DNA of 64,000 nt from Enoplolaimus lenunculus (GCA_030248215.1 JASANG010002037.1:186001-250000), one strand, 5' to 3'. Positions 28,201 through 39,779 are shown, numbered from the stretch's first letter. Made by a program: numbers and translations. Notes: generated by a model not told the origin, from the sequence alone.

Positions 28201-31200
28201 CGTGTTCACACAGCGTAGGTTTCGTTAGTTAGTGCACGTACTGGGGGTTGAGATCCCGAGGGGTAGAGAAGGTGTCGTAGGGCCTGCGCAGTTAGAAATG
28301 AATAAATGGGTTAATTACTTGTCAGTCCATTTCTGTTTCCCCTAAATTGCTCGACTCCCGCGCACACTTACACACGTACGTCTCTTACGACTCGTACCCC
28401 TTTTGTCGGACAAATATCAACGAGAAACGTAAGATGAAACCTCTAAGCATATCTCTGCTGCGCAAAAGATTTTACAAGAGTTGCTGAAGGGTGCGCGCGG
28501 CTACTTTCAAAGCCCCCTAAGCAGAAGAAACTGCAGTGGCTGCCGGCAAACATGACAGGGGAGTTTCAGCTCGGAACGGAGGAGACGCAGCACGCACCGT
28601 AGGGGTAAGAGTGAGATTGCAACGGTTGGTGGTTTTGAAATTTTGAAAATTTTTGAATTTTCAGTTAAGCAACGCCTCGCTTCAGCCTAAGGGGGATAGC
28701 GGGTTTAGAACTGGGGGACAGTTGTGTTTTTGGCATAGGACACGCAAAGGGGGTAGGAGGAATTTATGTTTTTTAGGGGTTTAGCAGGATTTTAGAGATA
28801 ATTGAGAATTGAATGGAGTAACGGTTTAGAGCGTTTATAGGAATGGCTTGACTTATCCTTAAAATTCAGGTTCGAAGCTGGCGCTCTCGGGTTCGGCACG
28901 CCGGATTGGCTGAGTAAGCCGTCCCGGCTGCCGTTGCAGGCCAACCAAGATTTTGCGACAAATTTTGGAATTTCGGGGGCACTGATTTTTGAAATATTTT
29001 TATAATTTGGGGCTCTCGGGATTTGAAAACCGGTTCCAATCGTTTTGGGACTCGTTGTTTTAGCCAAGAAGGCCACTCCGAACCTGCGCTATAAGTGGAC
29101 ATCTGAAGTTAAAGGGCAAATTTAGGTTATATATAATGGGTGCGGTTAGGAATTTTTAGGTAAATGCTAATTTCGTTTCCTAATGTAAAGCGCGGAGGCG
29201 GGTATTTGACAATTCTTCGTATCGCATCGGCCAAGAAAATCATCCCATTTATAGCCCGTAAGGCAGCAGTTAAAAATTATAGGCGTTTGAAAATTTCGAA
29301 ATTTTATGTATACCCGTCCAGAGGCCCGGGTCCAAAAACGCGATTTTCACTTTTCCACGGATGGGCGCTAAAATTGGTATCAATCGATTCAGCTCGTCGA
29401 GCTGGTTAAAAAAACCACCCAAAACCCTGTCCGCAAATCCATGCATAAGGAGTTATGGTCAATCAAAGCTTTTTAAGATTTTACGTGTACACACTATACG
29501 GATCGGATCCTGAAAAACGCGATTCTCACTTTTTCACGATCCACCATAAAAATGGGTACCATTCGATTCCGTGCATCGCGCTGAGCAAGAAAACCACCCC
29601 AAACATGGCCCGCAAACCCAAAGTTAAAAAGTTATGGTTAATTGAAAGTTTCGAAGTTTTGTGTGTACATGATTTACGGATACGGCTCCGAAAAATGCGA
29701 TTTTACTTTTTCGAAATGCGGCGTCAAATTCGATACCATTCGATTCCCCACATTCCGCTGAGCAAGAAAACTACCCCGGACAGTGTCCGCAAACGAATAC
29801 TTCAAAAGTTATGGTCTGTTGAAAATTCTGAAAATTTGCACGTACATGCTTTACGGAGCGGACCTCAAGAACGTGATTTTCACTTTCACAGGACCCAACG
29901 TTGAAAGTGGTACCGTTCGATTTCCCCCGTTGTCCGGGTTAGGAAAACCACCCCTAACAAGGTCCGCAAGTGCATATTTGAAAAGTTATAATAGATTGAA
30001 GTTTTAGAGATTTTGATGTTTTTGGAAGTACGACCTGCATTTTTCTGGACTTCAGCATTAAACTGGGTATCGTTTGAATTAGCTTACTGTCCGAGTTAGT
30101 AAAATCACACGGAGCAGAGTCCGCTGACGTCTACTTAGGAAGTTATGGGTTATCAAGTTTTGAAATTTCGCTCGACTATACTCAGTAGGGGCAAGCCTAA
30201 TACACGAGACCACTACTTTTCTGGATCCCTGTGTTCAGAATCGTTATCTCTCAACTTAGTTGGTTTGGTCAATTGAGATAACCACTCCGTGGGACCATTT
30301 GCAGGGGACTAATTAACAAGATACTGCTGGGCAAAAACCACCACTCCATAGGTTTATGCCACCCTAGGACTAAGTATCAACTCAGGAGTTAGAGTTTGAA
30401 TTGCGCAAAGCAAAGTTCTTATTGGGGAAAATACTTATAAGTTAGTGCATCACAACAGCTAAGATTTTCAAGGGTGAACTGTCCTAGAATGCTGATTAGA
30501 CAAATCAATTTAAGCGTAAGGAAACCTGAATCTTATAGCCTTATGTCCATACGCATTTGTATAGATTTATGGGTATTTTTGGTTTTGTTTCATTGTTTAA
30601 TCTTGTGAATTCTTTTTTTCTTACACGTATATATATGTATGTACATACTTCTCGATTTTTTTATGTAGCGTTACCGCTTTTGTTGCCGTCGCCCCCTTTC
30701 TTTTAGTTGTCCCGACATTCTGCATCGTATAGTTCGACCCTCTTTGGGATGTTTGAGTACTCATTATAGATGCAAAGTGAGCACATCAGATATTAAATGG
30801 GAAGGCCCCATAACTAAAGCTGCACGTGGTGGTCTTGTTTTAAAGGGGGTATTAGTGAACCCCGTCAAACCTTTTTGGCCTTTGCACCATGTTGCATTTC
30901 TGTATTCAGACTTCGGATAGGGGTAACCCTGATCAACCCCCTTATAACTTCTCATATGGAAATTGCGTGTTGAATTCTCCAGCCAATCACAGGCTTCGAA
31001 AAATTTATCTAATGGTCGCGTCGCATTGGTTGATTTATACTCCGAGATTCTAACCAATAGAATGGGCGTACGGTGTCTGTTTCTGGGGCGCGCTGATTGG
31101 TCGAAATTCGAGCTCCGCGCAGTATATAAGAGCGGTGCACAGGCTGAACATTCAGTTCAGTTTCGAGATTTTCGGTTTTTGCTCGCGTGCTCGAGCCGCG

Positions 31201-34200
31201 ACAGCAAACCGATCTCTCTGCACACGGAGGCGACTTAGTGTGCACGAGAGTTTCGGGGCGCTGATGCAAGGGGGGTTATGCGCGTTTCGCGCCGGGGTAA
31301 AATTTTGTAAGAATCTTAAGGGGGGGGGCCGGTTAGAATTTTCCAGTTTTCACGAAGGGGGTGTGGGTAAAATTTTGGGTTAAACTTTGCCTGTCGTTGG
31401 CGACAACGCAGGTGCAAGATTTTCATACAAATTTAAGGGGGGTAAAGTTAAATCATGAAATCGGCACACAGATGCTATAAAAATGATTGTGCAGAAAACT
31501 AGCATATCTAAGAATTACATAGACATTCGCAGGATTGATTGTCAACACGATAGGGAGGCCAATACAGCCTAATGCCAAGCATTAAGGATATGACGACCAA
31601 AAGAGCTAAGGCCCTATCGTTATAGAAAACTTCAGTGTACCCCGTGAGTTGAAGCGATTCTAGCCAGGCCCCAATGAACTAAGCAATTAACAGGGCTCGT
31701 CCGGTTGACAATCAAACTGCTGAATGTGCAGCCTGTGAAAACCTAAGCTTACGGCTATAGACCCGCACTACACCCGGAAACAGACACGGTTTAAATAGTT
31801 AAACTTCGGTATCAGCCCTTTTTGGGAAGCGTGACAGGTCTAGGTTTTAGTGTATAATGGGGACTCAATGATTTTCCAGTAACCCTCCTTTAACCTTTCA
31901 ACTTACACGTACAGCTTTTCAGAAACAACCTGTTACCTCAGCGGTGAGTCCTACCAACAGCAGGTATATGGGATGGAAGGCCTAAAGATTAAGCAGGGCA
32001 TGCTGATACGCCTAAGGATATCTGGAGGAACGCCTACGGGATAGGTTGCTTCAATGGTTGGACTCTCCGCCCGGTGACTTAACTTGCGCTGGGAGACATA
32101 ACCTGTACTTAGGTGACCATCGGTGTATAATGATGGTAGCAACAGTGAGTCTGGACTTGGCAAATTTTTCTTGTAGCGATTACTAATAAGTTTTAAGCTT
32201 AATCATTTGCAACCTACTCAACTTAGTACAAGCGACGGAAATTTTATCAGTTGTGGACTAATCAAAATAAGGTATCATACGTTGAAAAATCTTTGCTGTA
32301 CATAATTGTACAAAATTATAATAAACCAAAACTTTAACTTGAGTTCATTCCTGAACCGAGAGCGCTAAGCAAATTCCTGGCCTAAGAGCCATGGCTAAAA
32401 ATTAAAATAAACTACAGAGCTAAAGAGACTCGAGCTTTCGAATGATTATGAAAATTCCACTACTAACAGAGTCTCAGAAAATATTAATAAATAGCCCTGG
32501 TTCGAATCAGTGGCAAGAAAATCAATTAAAAACCTCAAAGGCTAGGATCGATCCGCCTTTCTGTCAAAACGGTCTATGACCAAGTGAAGTAAAATTCTGC
32601 TGAACCACCTAATTTCTAGGAATAAGACTAAAGTTTAAGCTATGCCCATGACCGAGTGTCGTTAAGCCTAATCATGGAAAAAGTTGTGAGCACACAGTTG
32701 TACTAAAACCAACGGAGAAAAAGCTAATTGTTACTGGTGCGGTTCACTTGCACGCACTCGGGGGTTCGCTAGAGCTTAGAGCATAGGCAGGCTTAGGCGT
32801 ACGACGATATCGGGATTTTGTGACTCTCAAAACCTGATATCACGCCGGGGGACCGTCATCCTCTAGGCAAGTAGCTTACTTTGGCAGATCCACGGCCTCG
32901 AACACCCGTGAGAGTATCATTTCGGATTCGTCCGCAGGGATACTCGTTGATCGTACCCGTAACAATATTTGCAATTCCAATATTTAAAAATGCGCTGTTT
33001 GCATGCGGTGTTTTCAGCTTTCATAATATTATTTATACGCACAAAAATAACCTGTCGAATTGTTTTGGACGTCTGCGACCCCCTTAAGGTACGAATCCGG
33101 ACATTTACCTCCTGGCAAACACAAACCATCAGGACAACGCGATGCAACAGTTCCTGTTTTAAACTGAACGCAATATTTGAATCGAAAGTGTAAAGCTGAG
33201 TTGAATGCGAGGAGACAGCGCTACCCGTATTTGTGGAGTCGGAGTTGCCTTTCAAGTTGCCGCCATCTGGAAGACACGGGCGGATTTTGTGTTTTTCAAT
33301 GGTTTTCTTGCGAACCAACAAACTGATTTGAATGTAGAATTCGGCTGGAATGGTATGGATTATTGGTTGGGTTTGAGAATTTTTAAGCAATTGGCCTTAG
33401 GCCAAAGTAAAGATCAAGGGCGGAACAATATCATAAGCATATTTCTAAGCCTAACCCTAAGCCTAAGCCTAAATCTGAGCGTTAGAACGAGCATAATTAT
33501 AAGCTTACGCCTACGCCTAAGCCAAGCAAAAAAAATAGTCTAAAGCTTAAGCTTACACTATCCTAGTCCCACAGAAAAACGTTTTGCCCCTGATCTTTAC
33601 ATGGGACGGTCTATGGAAAGCTTATTGTTAAACATTGTCCAGAAAACGGATATTGTAGTATAAAAGTTTCCAAAATGTTTTATTTTCTGCGAACACAATT
33701 GTCAGGCGTGCATAAATTAACCGGTCTTTCAACAATTTCAAAGCAACAATGGCGGATGCATTGAAATTTTTAACATTTTGGATGAGTATTGTAATTTTTA
33801 TTTCATTTTGAAGAATTGCAGCATATCTGTAACAATAAATTGCGAGACAAATACGTGATTTATAAATAATTTTGAACGCAAAAATAACATAATTTCCGCT
33901 ATTTCTATAACGGAAACGGAAGCGGAATCGGACACCGATTTTTACTGGAAACTGAAACGGATATCCGGTTACACCCTCGTAAGGACCAATGTCAATTTAA
34001 GATTATTGTTAGAAGGACGTTATATTTAGAACTAATCTCTTTACAGAGTCCAAGAACAACACAGACATGCGGCCTACAGAATCTACAGTGTCGGTAGGGT
34101 CACAGTACACAGTGCATAATGTCCTTACACTATAACAATACACTGTTCGACAGAATTGTGCATTTGTTTTAGAAGAAGCTACGCACAAAAAAATTAAAAA

Positions 34201-37200
34201 TTATTTCGCAGAAACATTGCTGTAGCAAGAGTCTGCCAATCGGCTATGTACATGGAGTGTGTTGTAATTAGGCCATGCTTTGAGCATTGTTTTATGAAAC
34301 TATCCTTAATAGGGAAGGTGGACAATTTTTTACAACTCAGCGCACATCATTACGTGGATGACCCATCGTGCTTATCACTGAGAAAACAGCGTTTTGTCAA
34401 CGGCTAAAACCTTTTATTTAATAGCGTTTCGCTACGCCAGCTACTCGTTTCAGAGTTTTCTCGTACAAAAATCCACTTTGAAAGATGCTGTTCAAAACTC
34501 GAAAAGTTTACAAAATACCGTTTTACTTTCTAACGCCGTTCGAAATTACTACGAAACCAGGATGACAGACATCGTTTGGAAATCTTTGCTTAGGCCACGT
34601 GCTGGTACTTAAAAGTGATCATCAACTCTTGGTTGAATTTTAACTTACGTGAATTCCCTGTATAATTTGTACTAAACTTTAAACGAGCCGCTTTTATTAT
34701 TTGAACAGAGAGTCTTTCAGCTGTCGGCAAATAACTGAAGCATATTTCGATGTCACCCAAATCCTGAACAACATTAAACATTTTTTAGTTTTAAGTTTAA
34801 GAAATTCAACTGAAATGAAAACGTGCGAACGTAAAGTTTCAAATTCCGGCCAATGTAAAGAACAGCGGCGGAACAGTATTATAAGCATATTCCTAGGCTT
34901 AAGCCTAAGCCTAAGCCTAAGCGTAAGAATGTGCATATTCCTTAGCCTATGCCTAAGCCTAAGCCAAACAAAAAATAGTCTAAAGCTTAAGCTTACTCTG
35001 TCGCAGTCCCACAGAAAAACGCTCCGCCCCTGATCTTTACATGGGCCCAAATTCCAAACTGGATTTTATTTTAATGTTTGTAAACTTGCATTGTTTATTT
35101 ATTCTTAAGAAATTTAAGTTCATGTGATGTATTTGCTTTATGCGTTTAGTCTCAACTTTGTAAAGCCTTATAATCAGTTGACAATAGCTGTTGTATTTTT
35201 ACAGGTAAGAAATGGTTTGCTTTGACATTCAGCGGACCTTCGCATTTGATAAGCTGTAATTCTGTACCAATCTTGAAAATCGAATCTAACACATTTCCCT
35301 GGTTTAAAAGCCTGTCTCTGACTGGTGATAGGAGGTCATTTGAGAATACTGGCCCTTGCCAAAAACATGTGTGACGTTTTAAATTTTCTTAAAACTAACA
35401 TATAATGGATAGTTTCCAGCAGTTGACTTACCATTTCAATATTTTTCAACGGCAAAGTTACAAGTTTTGGTTGTAAAGAAAGTTTCATTTTGCGGAATGA
35501 AATATTCGCTTCGCTTATCATCGTTTGTTGTGACGATCTGAAACAGAGATTAACTAATAAAACCTGTACTAAGAATTAAGCTTAATTAATTTCGCGGTCC
35601 ATGTTACTTTTAGGGACGTCCAGGTTTCTAGTGGGCCTACAATGAGTAGGTTTAGATTCTAGATTACATGCTTTTTCATAGGCTTAGGCTTAGGAATGCG
35701 CTTAATCTACTGTTTACGGCCCTAAAGGTAACATTAGCCAATTTTGCTATCAGTTGATTGTTGTGCTTCAGCTTAAAACTAAGTATGAAGAAAATTTGGG
35801 AACTAAAACCAGCAAATATCAAAGATCAAATTAATTATTAATCTTTGTTTTAAATTCCAATTCAAAAATTTCGCTTTTTTTCGATTTTGAGAGCGATCAT
35901 AAGAAGTTTAACTTAATATTATACTTTAGACAAATCATTTACAGGTTGTCAGCGGCGAAGAAATTGTGATTTGCAGGATTTCACAGAAAATCTATTTGTT
36001 ACCGCGGAATTATTGCAAAAATTCGTTTTCATACTCAAAATTTTCGGTTGTAAGAAGATACTTTTTATGTTTTTGAACAAAAATCTACAGTTTGTATAAC
36101 GAGAATTTAAGCAAACGCATCAATGGTTTACGGTAAAGATATTGAAATGAAAAAAAACTATTTTCTTTCAATTTGTGTTGTATCCGTGACATATTTTACA
36201 TCTTTTTAGCTAAGAAATGACATTATATAATAATACTTGTTAACTGAATACACAATCAGTTTCAACGCCGTAATTTTTCGTTCGTGGTCGCGCAGTTCGA
36301 ATTCGATTTGATCCCGAAACCGGATCGTTTCCACACGTTCGGCGACAGTTCCAGGTGAAAGTCGGATCGTTTGAGACTGTCGCTCACAGACAGACAGATA
36401 TCCGGATGCGCCGGAATCTGATCCGCCACGTTCTCGTTCGATTTCTTCGATCGTTATTGGATACTTTGACGTCCAGCGTCTGTGTGATAATAAGGGCGTA
36501 AACGGATAGTAAAAATAACGGAAGCGGAAACAAGTAGTGATAAAAATAACGGAAACAGAAAACGGATATTGAAGTATATAAATTTAAAATAGGTTTTATT
36601 TTTCTGCCAACACAAATATAACTGACGAACTTAACAAATACGTGAAAACTTACCTTCGTCTGTCGTGAATCAACCAAAATTTAACAAAGACACCGCAGTT
36701 GCGTGAATTGCTAATAATTGCTGCGTTATTGCATACTGCGCGTACGTTGTGCAGCACAAGCGATGTAACTTCAACGTTGCCTATTGCACAATTGTAACGG
36801 ATTGAAAGTGTAGCGTGCGGTGCATCTGAACTGCAATTCATTGGTGATGTTGCGTCTTCTGTGTTTGGAGTTTGCTGAAAAAACAATTGTCACAAATAGC
36901 AACTATGGAAAAAATTCGGATTTCATCAAAAGTTCACTCCTGCCCTGATTCGTTTTAATTATAAATTTGAAAGATTTTTACAAAAAAACTGGCCTCACGA
37001 AAGGCAACGAAATTTTACCTCAACATCAGACACATCAGACACATTACTGCTGACAGATGACGCAAAACTGCGAAACGCTGGAGTAACCAAGAAATTGCCC
37101 TTTGAGTCCGTGTGCGGCGAAGGATGCCATTCCGTTGCCTGCCAATGAGGTGAAGATTTTAACACTCGTTGAAGCTCGGGTTGAAGTCGAGTTGGTCGAG

Positions 37201-37793
37201 TCGCAATGAGTTGAGTACTGCTTGAGCGAGCCAACTCACGTTGGGGTACAAGAGCTCCGTTGGGGCTGTTGATCGATATCACTGGGCGGAGCAGTGAGTT
37301 GCGTGGGTTGTCTGGAAGCATACATGCGATTGAATGTTTATCGATCCCATGGCTTGGTAAGTAGCGTATTTATATGAGACTTTAGCTTACGTTTTGGGCA
37401 TGAATTTGAACTCGGGTTGTGGGCCCATATTCTTAAATACGTGTCACATCAATCTGAATCTCATCATTCATTGGCTCGAACATCACAAGATCAATCACCA
37501 ACTAAATGATTGATGCTACACACATTTGAGAGTATGCACCCTATTTTTTGGGAACGGTTAGTATAGCAAGAAACTGACATGCATAAGGAAGTGAGGCAGG
37601 TGGGCTATGCCCCGGTAAATTAGGTACTCTTATGAAACTGCTTACCTGGACATCCTTTTACGTTGGTTTTACGGCGACCTGAAGCGCAACACGATACAAC
37701 AATTTTCAACAGTACGATAGCGAACGTTGCTGCAACAAGTGCAACGCAACCACTCAAAATATAAATTCTTTGATCGTTTGTTAAAAATGACAT
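25044..37793 (-). CDS. Synaptotagmin-like gene, nine exons, 598 residues
   Basis: Synaptotagmins are membrane-anchored trafficking proteins with two cytoplasmic C2 domains. The nine exons join in phase without a stop from ATG at 37793 to TAA at 25044-25046; an in-frame TAA precedes the ATG. Residues 12-36 are a membrane anchor followed by a cysteine pair, with no signal peptide, as in the family. Residues about 50-165 are a serine-rich linker, 168-285 a divergent C2A, and 289-590 a C2B. The C2B starts LGDIEICFSYLPTAERL and ends HWLEIIRNPRVPIAKTHAL, both strong family signatures. The usual calcium-binding aspartates of the C2A first loop are absent. An approximately 130-residue Ser/Thr/Arg-rich insertion interrupts C2B. 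The closest vertebrate member cannot be told by eye. I am confident of family, less so of exon 5. Confidence 0.85.
25638..25814. mobile_element. hAT-like TTAGGC MITE, copy in SYT-like intron 8
   Basis: Ends CGCCCATGTCTGGAACAGGG and reversed GGCCCATGTATAGAACAGG, interior with TTAGGC runs. The flanking octamers ACAAACTG and GCAAACGG agree at 6 of 8 positions, consistent with an aged target duplication. Confidence 0.7.
26160..26535 (-). CDS. SYT-like exon 8: inserted low-complexity segment
   Basis: A 376-bp exon encoding about 125 Ser/Thr/Arg-rich residues, with basic patches (SGRRQKRRK) and no recognisable fold. It sits between two C2B strands that are adjacent in other family members. Acceptor TTTCACTTTTCAG; donor AAA/GTAAGTG. 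Without splicing it would stop at the TGA just inside the intron. Confidence 0.72.
26766..26930. repeat. ATT/GTT trinucleotide-rich tract
   Basis: Imperfect runs of ATT and GTT trinucleotides with interruptions. Confidence 0.85.
29185..30170. repeat. Divergent tandem repeat of about 177 bp
   Basis: A unit containing CCGCAAA, AAGTTATGG, a TTGAAA-type phrase, then AAACGCGATTTTCACTTTTT and TACCATTCGATT recurs. The CCGCAAA-type anchor is at 29255, 29431, 29610, 29787 and 29964, spacings of 176-179 bp, with a weaker copy about 157 bp on. The copies have diverged strongly. Open frames in it arise because 177 is divisible by three and have no known domain. Confidence 0.78.
30983..31160 (+). promoter_or_regulatory. 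CCAAT/TATA promoter-like cluster
   Basis: CCAAT boxes in both orientations at 30983, 31025, 31054 and 31096 precede a TATA box TATATAAG at 31123-31130 and an initiator-like TTCAGTTCAG at 31151. The arrangement would drive transcription on the plus strand, antisense to the host gene. No downstream coding frame is visible. It may belong to an old mobile element. Confidence 0.4.
33109..33344 (-). CDS. SYT-like exon 7: C2B middle
   Basis: Encodes EFYIQISLLVRKKTIEKHKI and then FDSNIAFSLKQELLHRVVLM, equivalent to the PYVKI and YNESFSF strands. Between them lies a Ser/Thr-rich insertion (GNLKGNSDSTNTGSAVSSH). The same frame stays open into the intron, but the donor GAG/GTAAAT is needed to reach the conserved C-terminus. 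Confidence 0.82.
33393..33604. mobile_element. hAT-like GCCTAA MITE in SYT-like intron 6
   Basis: Starts GGCCAAAGTAAAGATCAAGG and ends CCCCTGATCTTTACATGGG, with GCCTAA runs and TAGTCTAAAGCTTAAGCTTA inside. It is in the opposite orientation to the copies at 9534 and 39780. Confidence 0.7.
34649..34763 (-). CDS. SYT-like exon 6: C2B start
   Basis: Encodes LGDIEICFSYLPTAERLSVQ and IIKAARLKF, a clear match to the first two strands of synaptotagmin C2B. Acceptor ATGTTGTTCAG, donor GTAAGTTA, phase 1. Confidence 0.88.
34848..35047. mobile_element. hAT-like GCCTAA MITE, exact target duplication
   Basis: A 200-bp element, ends GGCCAATGTAAAGAACAG and CCTGATCTTTACATGGGCC, bounded by CAAATTCC at 34840-34847 and 35048-35055. 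It lies in SYT-like intron 5. Confidence 0.87.
35203..35298 (-). CDS. SYT-like exon 5: C2A end
   Basis: A 96-bp phase-0 exon beginning GNVLDSIFKIGTELQL. It was chosen because its length preserves the frame into exon 6; another acceptor 13 bp upstream gives an open frame that does not join exon 6. Sequence similarity alone is weak. Confidence 0.55.
35311..35353 (+). repeat. Exon-edge motif copy beside SYT-like exon 5
   Basis: Reads CTGACTGGTGATAGGAGGTC then ATTTGAGAATACTGG and lies 13 bp from the exon 5 acceptor, in the opposite orientation to the exon compared with other copies. Confidence 0.6.
35432..35537 (-). CDS. SYT-like exon 4: C2A middle
   Basis: Encodes SSQQTMISEANISFRKMKLS and VTLPLKNIEM, following exon 3 in phase. 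Acceptor TCTGTTTCAG, donor ATG/GTAAGT. Confidence 0.72.
35600..35745. mobile_element. Diverged TTAGGC MITE copy
   Basis: The left GGTCCATGTTACTTTTAGGG and right CGGCCCTAAAGGTAACATTA are imperfect inverted ends, with a short TTAGGC run inside. Confidence 0.5.
36654..36874 (-). CDS. SYT-like exon 3: C2A first half
   Basis: Encodes ATLSIRYNCAIGNVEVTSLV, the opening strands of a C2 domain, then VFVKFWLIHDRRR, equivalent to the PYVKI strand. The first loop lacks the acidic residues that bind calcium in canonical members. Acceptor TTGTTTTTTCAG. Confidence 0.82.
37019..37311 (-). CDS. SYT-like exon 2: linker
   Basis: Encodes 97 codons plus a split one: a Ser/Arg/Pro-rich region with no known domain, beginning DNPRNSLLRPVISIN and ending SSNVSDVSDVE. 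Acceptor GCTTCCAG, donor GAG/GTAAAA. Confidence 0.78.
37646..37793 (-). CDS. SYT-like exon 1: start and membrane anchor
   Basis: Encodes MSFLTNDQR, the anchor IYILSGCVALVAATFAIVLL and the juxtamembrane SCCASGRRK, a likely acylation and stop-transfer site. The in-frame TAA four codons upstream of the ATG fixes the start. Donor CCAG/GTAAGC, phase 1. Confidence 0.82.
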
Positions 37794-38830
37794 AGCTAAT
37801 AAATTTTAAGCAAATTTTTAAATATGAATCGTTTTATTTATTTTTTGTTGAATTTGACGCTTTAATCTGGAGCTTTTGAGATGAACAGTTGCAATCTGCA
37901 GCCCATACGGAATTACAATTATGTTATTTAATGTTAAAAAGTAGTAAAATATGTTATATTCTGGCTGAATATGTATATATATATTACGAATATAATCGGA
38001 GGCGAAAAGTGATTATTAATCAGAGCCCGAGATCAGCCAAATTTGGTGTAAATTGTAGTCAAAGATGAAACGAAATTATGCAGTTAAACTGAAGTTGAAA
38101 TGCTAACTTTAACTATTTTTACACTTATCGGTGGCTAAAAATACAAATACATGTTTCTGAGCTTGCAAAGGCATGGAACATCAAAAACATTGCATTTTGC
38201 TGTCATATCTGTTTAGTTTTTGCGGCATAACAATGCATACGATTCGGTTGTTATATGAGCGACGACAACGGACGCTAACACGCGGCACAATAACGTAAAG
38301 CGCAACTTTGACATTTTTTTGGTAAAATCCTTAAAAAATCTCATTTTGATATCCTATAATGAAAAACAACACCAGTCTGGCTTTTGTATTAGCAAAACCA
38401 AATAAGCTAAAATAGAACTTTTTAAAAATCAAACAACCGCCGTAAATATTGTAGATTCATAGAAAAATTGGCTAAAAATTCAACTGAAAAAATAATCATG
38501 CATATATATTCATAATACAACATTGATTTACGTTTTAGAGACGCTGGTATTTCCATAATTTGTACCGTCTGTACATACAGTAAACTAAGCTATAAAACTG
38601 TTCAGTAAATATTTAGTTTCCAACCATCCTTTTAGTATTTCGTCTGTAGTATGCATTGACTGTGCCCGGTGTATATACGACAGACTCTGAACAATCAAAG
38701 GGTTTGAACGTTCGCTATGGCTTATGTGTAGCTTAGGTGTAGGCTTTGGCGTAGTTTTAAGATTAGAATCAAGCTTGCTTTAGCAAGGTCTTGTGTCGTT
38801 CACAGCATATAAAAGTGTCTTTGTCAGGTG

Positions 38831-38955
38831 GGCCCACGTTAAGATCAGGGACGGTTAGTTTTTCAAAGCTTAAGCTTAAGACTATTTTTTGCCTGGCTTA
38901 AGCTTAGGCTTAGGAATATGCTTATAATACTGTTCGGCCCCTTTTTACATTGGCT
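38831..38955. mobile_element. Short TTAGGC MITE copy
   Basis: Ends GGCCCACGTTAAGATCAGGG and CGGCCCCTTTTTACATTGGC with one TTAGGC run. The flanking octamers agree poorly, so the boundaries are approximate. Confidence 0.6.
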
Positions 38956-39009
38956 GTAGAGTCTCGCGAAATTCAGTGATGTGATATGCCCCTTGCGTTA
39001 TTACGTTTT

Positions 39010-39138
39010 GAAACAACTGAGTCAAATTTGACTCCGCCAGAGTCAAATTGGACTCACAGAGCGATTCAATGAATCGAATTTGACTCTGGCGGAGTCAAAT
39101 TTGACTCAGTTTGTGTCATCATTTTTTACAGTGCAGTT
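39010..39138. mobile_element. Palindromic GAGTCAAATTTGACTC MITE, partial
   Basis: ACTGAGTCAAATTTGACTC and GACTCTGGCGGAGTCAAATT pair around a centre near 39065; TTTTTTACAGTGCA at the right matches the end of the 208-bp copy at 15570. Confidence 0.65.
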
Positions 39139-39328
39139 TAGCAACAACGAATTCTGTTGTGAATTCACACAGTTCTATTTCGATATTCTCAAATGTGTGT
39201 AGCACCATTACGTAAACTTTGTAAACACATTATCTGGACACTTATGTTCCAAAACTTTATACAGTCAAAGCGGGTTTAGCAAGTATATCCGATCAAGAAA
39301 TTCGGTATGTTTGGGTTGCGCTATACTT

Positions 39329-39472
39329 TTATAGACGTGCGGTGCCGTCCGTCACCCGTCCAGCGCTGTCCGTCACCGTGCGTTATCGTACGTAAATAAC
39401 TCACGTACGATAACATATGGTGACGGACGGCGCCGGACGTCCAGTATAGCACAATTCTTCGACTGTGAGCTT
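39329..39472. mobile_element. Hairpin element with GTCCGTCACC arms
   Basis: TTATCGTACGT and ACGTACGATAA face each other around a 9-bp loop, with GTCCGTCACC and GGTGACGGAC further out and CTATAC/GTATAG at the ends. Decayed relatives lie at about 49255-49400 and 57525-57690. Confidence 0.65.
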
Positions 39473-39779
39473 CAGATAAACAATTTTCATCGCAAAATTT
39501 TCAGGAAGGCAGGTTTAGGGAATACATTTCTCACCCATCCTTTTTTCGCGTTCACTGTTAATAGCGCAGTGTTGTTCAGAGTGCACTCTACGATGGAAAC
39601 AGGCTAAGAGACAACGTTTGCTCGGCCAGAGTTCAACACAGGACTCAAACAAAATCGTATTCTTCAAGAAATCGTTAGGATTATTAAACTTAGGCTTAGG
39701 AGTTACACTTGTTCAGTACTTATATATTCTGTACCTGCACTACACATGGATCATTTAACTAATTTTCGTTCCAACAAAT

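Larger units (their letters stand above)
26536..33108. other. 6.6-kb SYT-like intron 7 with unusual composition
   Basis: The largest intron of the gene. Much of 27000-32900 looks richer in GC than neighbouring introns and has no long open frame. It contains an ATT/GTT simple repeat, a 177-bp tandem array and a promoter-like cluster, described separately. I recognised no protein-coding element in it. A large inserted non-coding element is possible, but I could not find matching ends. Confidence 0.5.

Noticed and set aside
29455-29904. A 149-codon open frame as a gene
   Set aside because: It spans units of the 177-bp tandem repeat, has no splice context or known domain, and openness follows from a period divisible by three.
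31693-31704. GGGCTCGTCCGG as a tRNA-Pro primer-binding site of an LTR element
   Set aside because: The match is 12 bp only; I found no pair of long terminal repeats and no related protein-coding remains around it.
32917-33108. Continuation of SYT-like exon 7 into the following intron
   Set aside because: The frame is open but the sequence shows no C2B features, whereas splicing to 26535 and then 25249 restores the family C-terminus.
34394-34612. A 72-codon plus-strand open frame near SYT-like exon 6
   Set aside because: No recognisable domain, no supporting splice sites, and antisense to a SYT-like intron.
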